Positions 28,443-36,990 of a DNA stretch of 64,000 bases are shown piece after piece. Under the pieces are notes generated by a model. The model searched no databases. It worked only from the letters and a program-made list of their open reading frames with translations, and was not told where the DNA came from. Position 1 is the first letter of the stretch, and each line of letters begins with the position of its first letter. The DNA is from Thiomicrorhabdus sp. (GTDB taxonomy: Bacteria > Pseudomonadota > Gammaproteobacteria > Thiomicrospirales > Thiomicrospiraceae): the NCBI GenBank assembly GCA_021648185.1, contig JAKITH010000001.1, positions 6,140-70,139 of the forward strand. Reading direction: 5' to 3'. A program made the translations under genes and the position numbers.

Positions 28443-30413
28443 CTAGCTAAGCTTTTCTATGGCCTCTTCTGCGCAATAAACCCATGGAAAATCCGGTAAA
28501 CTCTCTCGAATGGTCGTGCCATACCCTTTCGATGATAGCCTAGGGTCACACAGCATTAACACGCCTCGATCCGTCGAATCACGAATCAGGCGACCGGCAC
28601 CTTGTTTCATTGCAATCACCGCTTCTGGCAATTGAAAGTGAACAAAACCGTTTAATCCTTTCTCTTTTAAGTACGCCTCTCTTGCTTGTACAATCGGATC
28701 ATCTGGCGGTGCAAATGGAATTCGATCAATCATCACTAACTTGAGAGCATCTCCTTTGACATCCACGCCCTCCCAAAAACTGCTGGTTCCTAATAAAATC
28801 GTTTGCTCTGCTTCTTTAAAACGCTGCAACAAAACCAATTTAGGTAATTCGCCTTGCACCAAAAGACTCCCCTCCCAGTGCTGTTCCAGAATGGCTTTGG
28901 CTTCTTGCATGGCTCGGTGGCTGGTAAATAAAATAAAGGCATGTCCCTTACTGGCCTTAAGAAGAGGCCAAGCGGCTCGTAAACAGACTTTAATGTAGTC
29001 TTCACTTCTTGGCTCGGGCAAGCCTATTGGATGATATATTACGCCTTGTGTTTGATAATCAAACGGACTAGACCAATGACGTGTTTCGGCTTCACCCAAT
29101 CCAAGCCGGTTCGCAAAATAGTCAAATTTTCCACGCACACTTAAAGTGGCTGAGGTAAATAACCATGCGCCGGCAATCGCTTCTCTTTGACGACTAAAGG
29201 GCGCCGCGACACTCAGTGGGGTTAAATTCAATTTAAACCGAGCCTGAGAAGACTCTATCCACCGAATTTTATTTTCGGATTTGGCGTTCATCCACTCTTT
29301 AAACTGGCCTTCAAAATCCTTAGCACGCTTGTAAACTGCTGTAATTTGCTTTCCTCTCTCCGCAACCGATTTAAGGCTTTCAATTAAGCGAGATAGTGAG
29401 TCCATAAAGCGTTTTGCAACTAACTGAAATGCGGCTTCTTGTTCGAGTTGTTGCCAAGTCCAGCGTTTATCCCATTTACCAAGTGATTCATTTAATAATT
29501 TAATTTGTTCTGCCAAATGAGTAGCTTGCTCAACCAGCTCGATGGATTCAGGCGACTCTGATTTTTGTGCTTGCTTAATGTCTCGAGTCAACTCTTCCAA
29601 TTGACCACGTGTGATTGAGAATCCTAAAAATTGAGCGGCAATATCGGGTAATCGATGTGCTTCATCAAACACATACACATCCATATTGGGTAAAAGCTCA
29701 CCAAACCCTTGCTCCCTTAACGATAAGTCGGCACAAAACAGATGATGATTCACCACTAAAACCTGTGCTTCAGCGGCCTTTTGCTTTGCCTTGGGGTAAA
29801 AACAACCTGACTCCGCATTGCAATCAGCGGCCTGACAAAACTCCAACCGAGCACACACTTTACGCCAAATGGGGTCCTCTTCCGCAACCGCATCAAGTTC
29901 CGACTTATCACCGGAGGTTGTTGTGTTTTCAGCCCAGTCTCGAATCAAAGCCAGTTTTTTCCAGTCTGCACGACTGTGTTGTTCAGCCGTTTCAGTAATT
30001 TCCAGCCGCTGAGGGCACACATAGTTATCTCTTCCTTTTAAAATGCGTGCCTTGCCTTTAATACCACACGCCTTAAACAGCGTAGGCATATCTTTTTGAA
30101 CCAATTGTTCCTGTAATGTTTTGGTTGCGGTGGAAATCATCACGGTTTTACCTGAAAGCAGTGCCGGCACTAAATAAGCAAAGGTCTTTCCCGTGCCGGT
30201 ACCCGCTTCAGCCAATAAAGTACCTTCTGTTTGAATCAGTTTTTCAATATCACTCGCCATTTCAATCTGGGGTGCTCGGGCATGATATCCCTCCACATAC
30301 TCTGAAAGCGTTCCCTCTTCCCCCATCACTTCTTCAAGGGTTAGAGCACTCAGGGTCGCTTTCTCTGCTGACTCTTTGATGGTTGTTGACGTTAAAGACA
30401 TATTAAAAAACAT
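28443..30413 (-). CDS. DinG/YoaA-family ATP-dependent DNA helicase
   Basis: 656 aa XPD-like superfamily 2 helicase. Walker A is LAEAGTGTGKTFAYL (about residues 67-81). Four cysteines (CPQR, CARLEFCQAADC...GCFYP, about residues 132-206) can hold the 4Fe-4S cluster. The Walker B box is VFDEAHRLPD, and C-terminal motifs include TSSFWEGVDVKGD and MKQGAGRLIRDSTDRG. The length and context next to tsaB match YoaA rather than DinG (about 716 aa). Confidence 0.9.
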   Translation of the reverse strand: MFFNMSLTSTTIKESAEKATLSALTLEEVMGEEGTLSEYVEGYHARAPQIEMASDIEKLIQTEGTLLAEAGTGTGKTFAYLVPALLSGKTVMISTATKTLQEQLVQKDMPTLFKACGIKGKARILKGRDNYVCPQRLEITETAEQHSRADWKKLALIRDWAENTTTSGDKSELDAVAEEDPIWRKVCARLEFCQAADCNAESGCFYPKAKQKAAEAQVLVVNHHLFCADLSLREQGFGELLPNMDVYVFDEAHRLPDIAAQFLGFSITRGQLEELTRDIKQAQKSESPESIELVEQATHLAEQIKLLNESLGKWDKRWTWQQLEQEAAFQLVAKRFMDSLSRLIESLKSVAERGKQITAVYKRAKDFEGQFKEWMNAKSENKIRWIESSQARFKLNLTPLSVAAPFSRQREAIAGAWLFTSATLSVRGKFDYFANRLGLGEAETRHWSSPFDYQTQGVIYHPIGLPEPRSEDYIKVCLRAAWPLLKASKGHAFILFTSHRAMQEAKAILEQHWEGSLLVQGELPKLVLLQRFKEAEQTILLGTSSFWEGVDVKGDALKLVMIDRIPFAPPDDPIVQAREAYLKEKGLNGFVHFQLPEAVIAMKQGAGRLIRDSTDRGVLMLCDPRLSSKGYGTTIRESLPDFPWVYCAEEAIEKLS

Positions 30414-30445
30414 CCTACAGGAGGTATAAAAATGTAGACATTATA

Positions 30446-30628
30446 CCCAGATCCGCAGATATAAAGGTGAATTAGGGTGTCAGTAACTTGATGTGTATCG
30501 TAAACACAAAAAAGACAATGAGACCTTATTGATACATTCCCAAGCGACTTGAAAGTATGGCTTTTTTACGTTTTCTAGGCAACTAAAAGGCTTGTGCTAT
30601 AAACGGACCCTCTATCTGAGGATTAGAG
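30446..30628. mobile_element. Palindromic repeat family F, copy 1
   Basis: The gap 30414-30731 (over 300 bp) has no gene except the L36 promoter region at its end. It contains an imperfect palindrome whose arms match: CAGATCCGCAGATATAAAGG on the left and, as reverse complement on the right, CTAATCCTCAGATAGAGGG followed by TTTATAGCACAAGCC. The internal sequence matches 35096-35256 (AAAAAAGACAATG...ACCTTATTG). This copy is about 20 bp longer. Confidence 0.7.
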
Positions 30629-30731
30629 CTAGACAACCATGATTTAAAGGTCTATAATGCGCGTCTTCAAATTTGAACTTAAGTCGAATTAGTTTTTAAA
30701 TATTTGACCCTATAAAAAACGGATATATCCC

Positions 30732-30857
30732 ATGAAAATTTTATCTTCATTAAAATCAGCTAAATCACGTCATAAAGACTGCCAAATTGTTAAACGTCGT
30801 GGAAAAGTGTATGTTATTTGCAAAACGAATCCTAAATTTAAAGCGCGTCAGCGTTAA
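30732..30857 (+). CDS. ykgO: Ribosomal protein L36, zinc-independent (YkgO-type)
   Basis: 41 aa: [19 protein letters not shown], then [21 protein letters not shown]. The classic L36 zinc ligands are CxxC...C...H. Here only Cys 17 and Cys 30 remain and the last ligand is Phe, so this is the C-minus (type B) L36. Such paralogues replace zinc-bound L36 under zinc limitation in other bacteria. It is a lone gene, followed at once by a strong terminator. No Zur-like box was recognised upstream. Confidence 0.93.
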   Translation: MKILSSLKSAKSRHKDCQIVKRRGKVYVICKTNPKFKARQR

Positions 30858-30880
30858 TATTTAGGTTTATTGCAATAACC

Positions 30881-30912
30881 AAAAAGGCGCCCTGATCAGG
30901 CGCCTTTTTTTA
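30881..30912 (+). terminator. Rho-independent terminator of the L36 gene
   Basis: AAAAAGGCGCC, a short CTGATCA loop region, then GGCGCC and a run of seven T, 23 bp after the L36 stop. This is a textbook intrinsic terminator. Confidence 0.92.
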
Positions 30913-30937
30913 TGGCTTCAATAAAGATTATTTAAAA

Positions 30938-31930
30938 CTAACCCACTGCCTCAATGTCTGGCTCAACATAACTGCCCTCAACCTTTTGAATCGTTTCAAT
31001 AATTAAATCCGTATCCACCTTTCCAATAAAGTAATTGGCTCCCATTCCTAACACTTCTCGACTGTTATTATCGCTGGTCATGGAGGTATGGACAATAATG
31101 GGTAAACCACTGGTTCTCGGGTTGGCTTTAAGGGTTTTTATAACGGTATGCCCTGATGCAACGGGCATTTCAAGGTCTGTAAACACCATTGAAACATCTT
31201 CTAACGATTCTAATTCGTCGATATAGTCTAATAATTGCCGTCCATCATCAAACCCTTTGTACTTCAAGCCAAGCTGTGTGAAGACCATCCCCATGTATTT
31301 TTGAATCGACTTACTGTCTTCTGCAAATAAAATCGTTTTCTGATACATTTCATCACTAAAATGTACATCGGTACTTTCAACGGTTTTAGCCGAAGCAAAA
31401 ATCTTTTCTGCCACCGCGGGCATTGCTTCAATTAACAGTTTTTCAATGTCTAAAATAAAACAGAGTGTCTCACTGTTTTCTAAATAGGTATGATTCACAA
31501 TTTGATTGGAATTCACATCCACATTGTAGTTTCCAGCGGGGTGAATGTCGGACCAGTTTTTCTCTTCTACCCCATGAATATGAGACACTCTTAAACCAAT
31601 AAAGTTATTACTGAAATCGGCTACGATAATAATCGACTTTTCCCGCTCCTCTTCCGTCATATCAAACGACATCCACTTAGGCAGATCAATCACAGGCAAG
31701 TACACACCACGAAGCTCAATCATTCCTTCAACCAAAGGGTTATGGTCTGGCATAGGAGCAACATCGTAAGAGCGCCCTTCTAATACTTCACGCACCTTAA
31801 ACACATTCATTCCGTAGTAAGGAGGATCATACTCAGGCTTTGGAAATTGAACTTGAAAGATCATCAAGCTCATTTGATTGTTTTTACTTAATTGTGCCGT
31901 TTTTTCAACTTGTTCTAAAGTAGTACTCAT
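30938..31930 (-). CDS. cheV: CheV-type chemotaxis coupling protein (CheW + REC)
   Basis: 330 aa. An N-terminal CheW-like domain (about 20-175: MSLMIFQVQFP, FKVREVLEGRSYDVAPMPD, VEGMIELRGVYLPVIDL) couples receptors to CheA. A C-terminal receiver domain (about 200-320) has the phospho-acceptor Asp in VFTDLEMPVASG, acidic residues in LFAEDSKSI, and the conserved Lys in YFIGKVD. It is a monocistronic gene converging on the L36 terminator. No other che genes are in view. Confidence 0.9.
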   Translation of the reverse strand: MSTTLEQVEKTAQLSKNNQMSLMIFQVQFPKPEYDPPYYGMNVFKVREVLEGRSYDVAPMPDHNPLVEGMIELRGVYLPVIDLPKWMSFDMTEEEREKSIIIVADFSNNFIGLRVSHIHGVEEKNWSDIHPAGNYNVDVNSNQIVNHTYLENSETLCFILDIEKLLIEAMPAVAEKIFASAKTVESTDVHFSDEMYQKTILFAEDSKSIQKYMGMVFTQLGLKYKGFDDGRQLLDYIDELESLEDVSMVFTDLEMPVASGHTVIKTLKANPRTSGLPIIVHTSMTSDNNSREVLGMGANYFIGKVDTDLIIETIQKVEGSYVEPDIEAVG

Positions 31931-32065
31931 ACCTGTCGCCCACCCTAAGCATTAAACTCAATAAAAAAGACTTGCATACCAAACTTGTTTTTTAATTCTA
32001 ACCCAAAACCCTAATCTCTATTTAAAATAGTTAATAAAAAAATAGGAAGGGGGGGGGGAGAAAAA

Positions 32066-32686
32066 TTAATTCAGCATTTTTTTAACGGGTTTAAAAGATT
32101 TACGATAACCTTCAATTAAGCCGTTTTCCTGAATGGCCAACAAATGTTTCACTGTTGGATACCCTTTATGCTGGTCAAAACCATACGCGGGGTGCTGTTT
32201 ATGCAAATCAAACATCTGTTGATCACGATACACTTTAGCCAAAATGGAGGCGGCGCTGATTTCCATTACTTTATCATCGCCTTTCACGACAGATTGACAT
32301 GGTAAAGACACTTGAGGGCAACGATTACCATCAATATACACTTGAGAAATTTTCTCCCCCCCCTGAACCAATTGTAAAATGGCTCGCTGCATCGCGAGCA
32401 TCGTCGCTTGTAAAATATTCAGTTCGTCAATCTCTTCGGGGGTGGCTACGGCAATGGCATAAGCTACGGCCTGCTCTTTAATCAAAGCCGCCAATACTTC
32501 CCTTTTAGAAGCCGTCAATTTTTTAGAATCTTTTAAAGGCAGTTGACAGTTTCTAGGCAAAATAACGGCTGCAGCCACCACATCCCCAATCAAGGGTCCA
32601 CGCCCTACCTCATCCACTCCCACGGTTTCCCCCGTTAAAGAGATAAATTCAGGGGCTAAGTTCTCTGAAAATAGTTTATTTTGCAA
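32066..32686 (-). CDS. rnhB: Ribonuclease HII
   Basis: 206 aa. Removes ribonucleotides from DNA. The DEDD active site starts in VGVDEVGRGPLIGDVVAA (about residues 22-39), KDSKKLTASKRE follows, and ASILAKVYRDQQM holds a later acidic ligand region. Its start overlaps the lpxB stop by 11 bp. A run of eight C (32356-32363; G in the coding strand) encodes QGGEKISQ, just before the YIDGNRCP catalytic strand, so any slip would be null. A run of ten G (32049-32058) lies 8 bp after its stop. Confidence 0.96.
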   Translation of the reverse strand: MQNKLFSENLAPEFISLTGETVGVDEVGRGPLIGDVVAAAVILPRNCQLPLKDSKKLTASKREVLAALIKEQAVAYAIAVATPEEIDELNILQATMLAMQRAILQLVQGGEKISQVYIDGNRCPQVSLPCQSVVKGDDKVMEISAASILAKVYRDQQMFDLHKQHPAYGFDQHKGYPTVKHLLAIQENGLIEGYRKSFKPVKKMLN

Positions 32687-33872
32687 GCAACTTACCTTTT
32701 AAATCCGCCCACTCATCAATGGCATCCGCCGCTAATTCGGAGGCATTTTGTTTTAATGACGTATATTGCTGCTCAAATGCCTTAATCTGTTTTGCCCTTA
32801 ATTGAGTATCCATAATTAGACGCCCCATCTGTATCGCAATTTTATGTGGCGTTGCTTGATCTTGAATCAACTCGGACACCAGTGATTGATTCGCTAAAAT
32901 ATTCGGCAGACCAATCCATTTTGTGGTGGCCAAACGCTTCATCATCCAATACGAAATAGGATGAACCTTAATCGCCAATACCAACGGTTTTTTCATGAGT
33001 GCACATTCAAGCGTTGCAGTTCCCGATGTCACTAAAGCTTGGTCACACGCTTCAAGCACTTGACGTGACTGTCCTTCGATCAAGCGGATATTAAGTCCTC
33101 TACCAAATTGATCAACTGCCTCTTGAATTCGTACTTTTGCTTTTTCATGTACATAGGGAATCAAAAACAGCATCTTAGGATAAATGTCTGCAAGCAATTT
33201 AGCACTTTGAATATAAACATCGGCCATGCGGTTAATTTCACTCATACGCGAACCTGGCAAAATAGCCGTCACAGCCGCAAGGGGTTCAATCTCAAAATGA
33301 GTGCGTGCGGATAGGGTATCAGGAGCATTAGGAAACTCATTGGCCAAGGGATGACCCACAAACTTCACAGGAATATCATAACGATGATAGTAAGGAGGCT
33401 CAAACGGAAATAAAACCAACACGCCATCTACGGAGTGACGTATTTTTTCCAAACGTTTTTCTCGCCACGCCCAAACGGAAGGGCCTACATAGTGTACCGT
33501 GGTAATGTTATTTTTTTTTAACGCCTCTTCCACTTTAAAATTAAAGTCAGGGGCATCCACCCCGATAAAGACATCGGGCTTGACGGTCAAAAATCGTGCA
33601 ATAATCGATTTACGGATTTTAAGAAGTTCAAATAGATGTTTTAACACTTCAAAAAAACCCATCACAGAGAGCTTTTCCATAGGATGCCAGCTCTGAAAGC
33701 CAAGCGCGATCATTTTAGGCCCCCCGATACCAACAAAGGTTGCATCTGGATAACGCGCTTGAAGACTTTGCATCAGTGCCGCGCCCAGTGTATCACCAGA
33801 CGCTTCACCTGCAATCATTCCAATAACAAGTGATTTTTTAGATGTACAAATAGAGTTACCTGACAATACCAC
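32676..33872 (-). CDS. lpxB: Lipid-A-disaccharide synthase
   Basis: 398 aa. Peripheral membrane glycosyltransferase joining UDP-diacylglucosamine and lipid X. IGMIAGEASGDTLGAALM (about residues 17-34), FVGIGGPKMIALGF, VFIGVDAPDFN, YVGPSVWAWR and VTSGTATLECALMKKPLV are conserved. The frame starts with a GTG overlapping the lpxA stop by 17 bp. The conserved part begins at about residue 14, so the exact start is uncertain. Confidence 0.96.
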   Translation of the reverse strand: MVLSGNSICTSKKSLVIGMIAGEASGDTLGAALMQSLQARYPDATFVGIGGPKMIALGFQSWHPMEKLSVMGFFEVLKHLFELLKIRKSIIARFLTVKPDVFIGVDAPDFNFKVEEALKKNNITTVHYVGPSVWAWREKRLEKIRHSVDGVLVLFPFEPPYYHRYDIPVKFVGHPLANEFPNAPDTLSARTHFEIEPLAAVTAILPGSRMSEINRMADVYIQSAKLLADIYPKMLFLIPYVHEKAKVRIQEAVDQFGRGLNIRLIEGQSRQVLEACDQALVTSGTATLECALMKKPLVLAIKVHPISYWMMKRLATTKWIGLPNILANQSLVSELIQDQATPHKIAIQMGRLIMDTQLRAKQIKAFEQQYTSLKQNASELAADAIDEWADLKGKLLAK

Positions 33873-34650
33873 GTTCCGATTTTTTCAAAAACTCAATTAA
33901 AGACCCCAGCGTATTAAACCCATCATTCAAGTTTTCCAGCTCTTTAATTGCCTCTTCAAAACGATTTCCTGTCCGGTATAGCGCTCGATAGGCTTTTTTA
34001 ATCAAACTTAATTGGTCACGCGTAAAGTTACGACGCTTTAACCCTTCAAAATTAATGCCTCTAGGGCTGGCTAAATTACCCGAAACGATGACAAAATTAG
34101 GCACATCCTGATTAATCACACTGCCCATACCACAAAAACTGTGTTCACCAATATGGCAAAATTGATGGACTAATGTATAGCCCCCCAAAATAGCCCAATC
34201 ATTCACCGTAACATGACCAGCTAATGCCGTCGCATTCGCTAAAATGCAATGATTGCCAATCACACAATCGTGTGCAATATGAACACCGGCCATAATCCAG
34301 TTATCGCTGCCCAGTACCGTTTTTCCTAAATCCTGAGAGGTGCCACGATTAATGGTGACATTTTCACGAAACGTATTGTTATCACCAATAATCAAAAGCG
34401 TTGATTCATTATTGTATTTTTTATCTTGTGGCGCGGCACCGATCGAACCAAATGGAAAAAAATGGTTATTAAGGCCAATCTCTGTTGGCCCTTGGATCAC
34501 GACATGGGGTTCTAAAATAGTTCCTGACCCGATGGTCACATCGGCTCCAATAACGCAAAAAGCCCCTATTTTTACATTAGGGGCAATATTTGCACTGGGA
34601 TCAATCACCGCCGTTGCATGAATCACGGCACTATACCTTTCTTTCTGCAC
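33856..34650 (-). CDS. lpxA: UDP-N-acetylglucosamine acyltransferase
   Basis: First acyl transfer of lipid A synthesis: a trimeric left-handed beta-helix with hexapeptide repeats, catalytic His in [13 protein letters not shown], and the helical tail ([22 protein letters not shown]). The frame begins at 34650, overlapping fabZ. The GTG at 34626, just after the fabZ stop with AAAGG upstream, gives an N-terminus [11 protein letters not shown] that aligns with typical LpxA starts, so I favour it as the real start. Confidence 0.96.
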   Translation of the reverse strand: MQKERYSAVIHATAVIDPSANIAPNVKIGAFCVIGADVTIGSGTILEPHVVIQGPTEIGLNNHFFPFGSIGAAPQDKKYNNESTLLIIGDNNTFRENVTINRGTSQDLGKTVLGSDNWIMAGVHIAHDCVIGNHCILANATALAGHVTVNDWAILGGYTLVHQFCHIGEHSFCGMGSVINQDVPNFVIVSGNLASPRGINFEGLKRRNFTRDQLSLIKKAYRALYRTGNRFEEAIKELENLNDGFNTLGSLIEFLKKSERGIVR

Positions 34651-35068
34651 AAAGAAGATCGGCAGAAGCGATCAATTTACCATCCACTTTTGCGGTACAG
34701 CTAAACTTCCAGATCCCTCTTTTATTACCATGAGTGACCACTTCAAAGTCCAAACGGTCTCCTGGAACTGCAGGCTTTCTAAAACGACAATTATCCACGG
34801 CGGCTAAATAATACATGGTACTGCCATCTGGTTTCACGCCTTGACTGCGAAAAGCCAAAATACCCGTGCACTGTGCCATCCCCTCTAAAATCATCACACC
34901 GGGCATAATAGGGTGATTTGGAAAGTGTCCTGTAAACTGAGGTTCATTAAAGGTAATGTTTTTATACCCTTTTAACATGACTCCGGACTCAAACTCCGTC
35001 ACTCGGTCTACCAATAAAAAAGGGTAGCGGTGCGGTAAATAATCAAAAATTTCTGTCACTTCCATCAT
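34631..35068 (-). CDS. fabZ: 3-hydroxyacyl-[ACP] dehydratase FabZ
   Basis: About 145 aa from the ATG at 35068 (a second ATG is adjacent at 35065). The longer frame upstream to 35173 reads through repeat F and is not real. The hot-dog fold has catalytic His in [13 protein letters not shown] and Glu in [13 protein letters not shown]. It dehydrates beta-hydroxyacyl-ACP in fatty acid elongation and competes with LpxA for substrate. The lpxD-fabZ-lpxA order is conserved, but a 161-bp palindrome is inserted before fabZ. Confidence 0.96.
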   Translation of the reverse strand: MMEVTEIFDYLPHRYPFLLVDRVTEFESGVMLKGYKNITFNEPQFTGHFPNHPIMPGVMILEGMAQCTGILAFRSQGVKPDGSTMYYLAAVDNCRFRKPAVPGDRLDFEVVTHGNKRGIWKFSCTAKVDGKLIASADLLCAERKV

Positions 35069-35095
35069 GTTCTGTTTATCCAATTTATTCTTATG

Positions 35096-35256
35096 CCCTA
35101 ATCCCCTGATAGAAATGCGAATTAGAGTGTAAGCAATTGATGTGCATAGTGAATGTAAAAAAGACAATGTCACCTTATTGGTGATGCGTCCTTTTTTACA
35201 TTTGCTAAGTGCGTCAAGGGCTTGCGCTATAAACGTATTTTCTACTAGAGATCAGG
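35096..35256. mobile_element. Palindromic repeat family F, copy 2 (161 bp), inside the lpx operon
   Basis: Arms CCCTAATCCCCTGATAGAAA and (reverse complement) CCTGATCTCTAGTAGAAAA, the second continuing TTTATAGCGCAAGCC and the first TTAGAGTGTAAGC. The central hairpin is TCACC-TTATT-GGTGA. It fills the gap between the lpxD stop (35258) and the fabZ start region (35068). Confidence 0.82.
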
Positions 35257-35257
35257 C

Positions 35258-36298
35258 TTATGAGTCTTTAATCGCTAATAACTGCTCTACTTGCTTCTGC
35301 AAAGCTTTAATTTGTTTGGCCATTCTATCAAGGTGGCGTGCTCTGATACTGTTTTTTTGCCACTCCGATACAGGAATTGCAGGAAAACCTGAATAAACGC
35401 CAGACTCTTTTATCGAATGGGTTATCCCTGACTTGGCTAAAAAATGACTGTCGTCGGCAATCGTAATATGCCCCGAAAACCCAACTTGTCCAGCCACCGT
35501 ACATTGCTTCCCTAACGTGGTACTGCCTGCAAACCCCGTTTGACCCGCAATGGCAGATCCCTGTCCTATTTTAACATTATGGGCAATATGCACCATATTA
35601 TCGATAATACAATTATCTTCAATCACCGTGTCTTCAATGGCGCCACGATCAATGCAAACGTTATTACCAATAGACACGTCACTTCCAATCACGACGCGGC
35701 CAATTTGCGGTATTTTGATCCATTGTCCCTCGTGATTTGCCCAACCAAATCCGTCACCACCAATAATGGTGCCCGCCTCGATAATCACATTATCCCCAAT
35801 CACACATTCGTGCCGAATAACCACATTGGCACCAATAGAACAATTTTCTCCAATTGAAACACACTTTTCGATCACCGCGCCAGCACCAATCTGGGTTCCC
35901 TGTTCAATCGAAACCCCTTCTTGAATCACCGCTTGAGCCATGACGGTAACATCATCGTCTAGGCAAGCCGTCTCATCAATACTGGCATCTACATGCCGTT
36001 GATAAGCCACCTTGGAAGGATTTAAAAACTGTGCAACCAATGCGTACACATAATAAGGATTCTTAACAACCAGCATCGGTGCCTTGCAACTTTCTTGATG
36101 CGTTGCGTCAAGAATTACAGCTCCAGCCTTGGTTGTTGCAAGGGAAGATAGGTATTTTTTATCGTTTAAAAACGATATGTGTTGACTGTTCGCACGATCC
36201 AATCCAGCCACCTGCTGAATGTCTCCAGTGTCTGAGCCAATTAAATCGACCTTAACGCCTAATTGTTGAAGGTGATTTACAATATCACGTAATTGCAC
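35258..36298 (-). CDS. lpxD: UDP-3-O-acylglucosamine N-acyltransferase
   Basis: 346 aa. Third lipid A step. The N-terminal uridine-binding domain (to about residue 100, with DRANSQHISFLNDKKYL) is followed by a long hexapeptide beta-helix with the catalytic His in MVHIAHNVKIGQGSAIAGQ (about 235-253) and a C-terminal helix (RHLDRMAKQIKALQKQVEQL). It starts with GTG at 36298. Its stop is 2 bp from repeat F copy 2. Confidence 0.96.
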   Translation of the reverse strand: MQLRDIVNHLQQLGVKVDLIGSDTGDIQQVAGLDRANSQHISFLNDKKYLSSLATTKAGAVILDATHQESCKAPMLVVKNPYYVYALVAQFLNPSKVAYQRHVDASIDETACLDDDVTVMAQAVIQEGVSIEQGTQIGAGAVIEKCVSIGENCSIGANVVIRHECVIGDNVIIEAGTIIGGDGFGWANHEGQWIKIPQIGRVVIGSDVSIGNNVCIDRGAIEDTVIEDNCIIDNMVHIAHNVKIGQGSAIAGQTGFAGSTTLGKQCTVAGQVGFSGHITIADDSHFLAKSGITHSIKESGVYSGFPAIPVSEWQKNSIRARHLDRMAKQIKALQKQVEQLLAIKDS

Positions 36299-36314
36299 AA
36301 TTCAGGCCTAAGGG

Positions 36315-36851
36315 TTATTTATTAAATTCTGAACGTTGCTTATTGCTCACTGATTTTAAGTGAGAAAGCACATCATTTGTAACATCAATACGACTGTTGG
36401 TATACGCAATTCCTTCATATAAAATCAAATCAAACTGCTGTTGCTCACCAATGGCTTTAATCGCATCATTTACAATATTTTGCAAACTCGCTAACTCTTC
36501 ATTACGACGCAAATTTAACAGCTCTTGCACATCATTTCTACGACGCTGAATCTCACGGGTTAACATCGTAATTTCACGCTCTTTTGTCACTCGCTGCGTA
36601 TCACTCATTACCGCTTTATTCTTCTGATACTGAGACTGCTTTTGCTCTAATTTTCCCGCAAGCCCTTTCAGCTCAACCTGCTGAGGTTCAAACTCTTTTT
36701 TTAATCTTGCATCCGCTGTTTTTGCCTGAGGCGCTTGCTCTAAAAGAAGCGCAACATTGACAACCCCTAACTTAACCGATGTTTCAGCCCAAACATTCGT
36801 TGCTAACAACATCACAACAACAGACAAACAGGTCTTAAGAATTTTTTGCAT
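36315..36851 (-). CDS. skp: Periplasmic chaperone Skp/OmpH
   Basis: 178 aa with a signal peptide (cleavage near NVWA, residue 22) and a long coiled coil (about 40-140) that forms the Skp 'tentacles'. VKLGVVNVALLLEQAPQAKTA is the usual mature start. It escorts unfolded outer-membrane proteins to BamA, encoded immediately upstream, and is in the standard bamA-skp-lpxD order. Confidence 0.92.
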   Translation of the reverse strand: MQKILKTCLSVVVMLLATNVWAETSVKLGVVNVALLLEQAPQAKTADARLKKEFEPQQVELKGLAGKLEQKQSQYQKNKAVMSDTQRVTKEREITMLTREIQRRRNDVQELLNLRRNEELASLQNIVNDAIKAIGEQQQFDLILYEGIAYTNSRIDVTNDVLSHLKSVSNKQRSEFNK

Positions 36852-36990
36852 TCAATTTTTCCACTTTTCGTAATTAAAAAAACAACTGTCCAGAATTGTA
36901 CCCTAAAACAATACCATTAGGATAGAAAGACGGCGATAATCCATCCTTTTGTCAGCTTTTTATGGCTGCCAGAACTGTCTTAAAAAACAA

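Noticed and set aside
35069..35173. 35-codon N-terminal extension of FabZ
   Set aside because: It is encoded by repeat F, and FabZ homology begins at the double ATG at 35068/35065.
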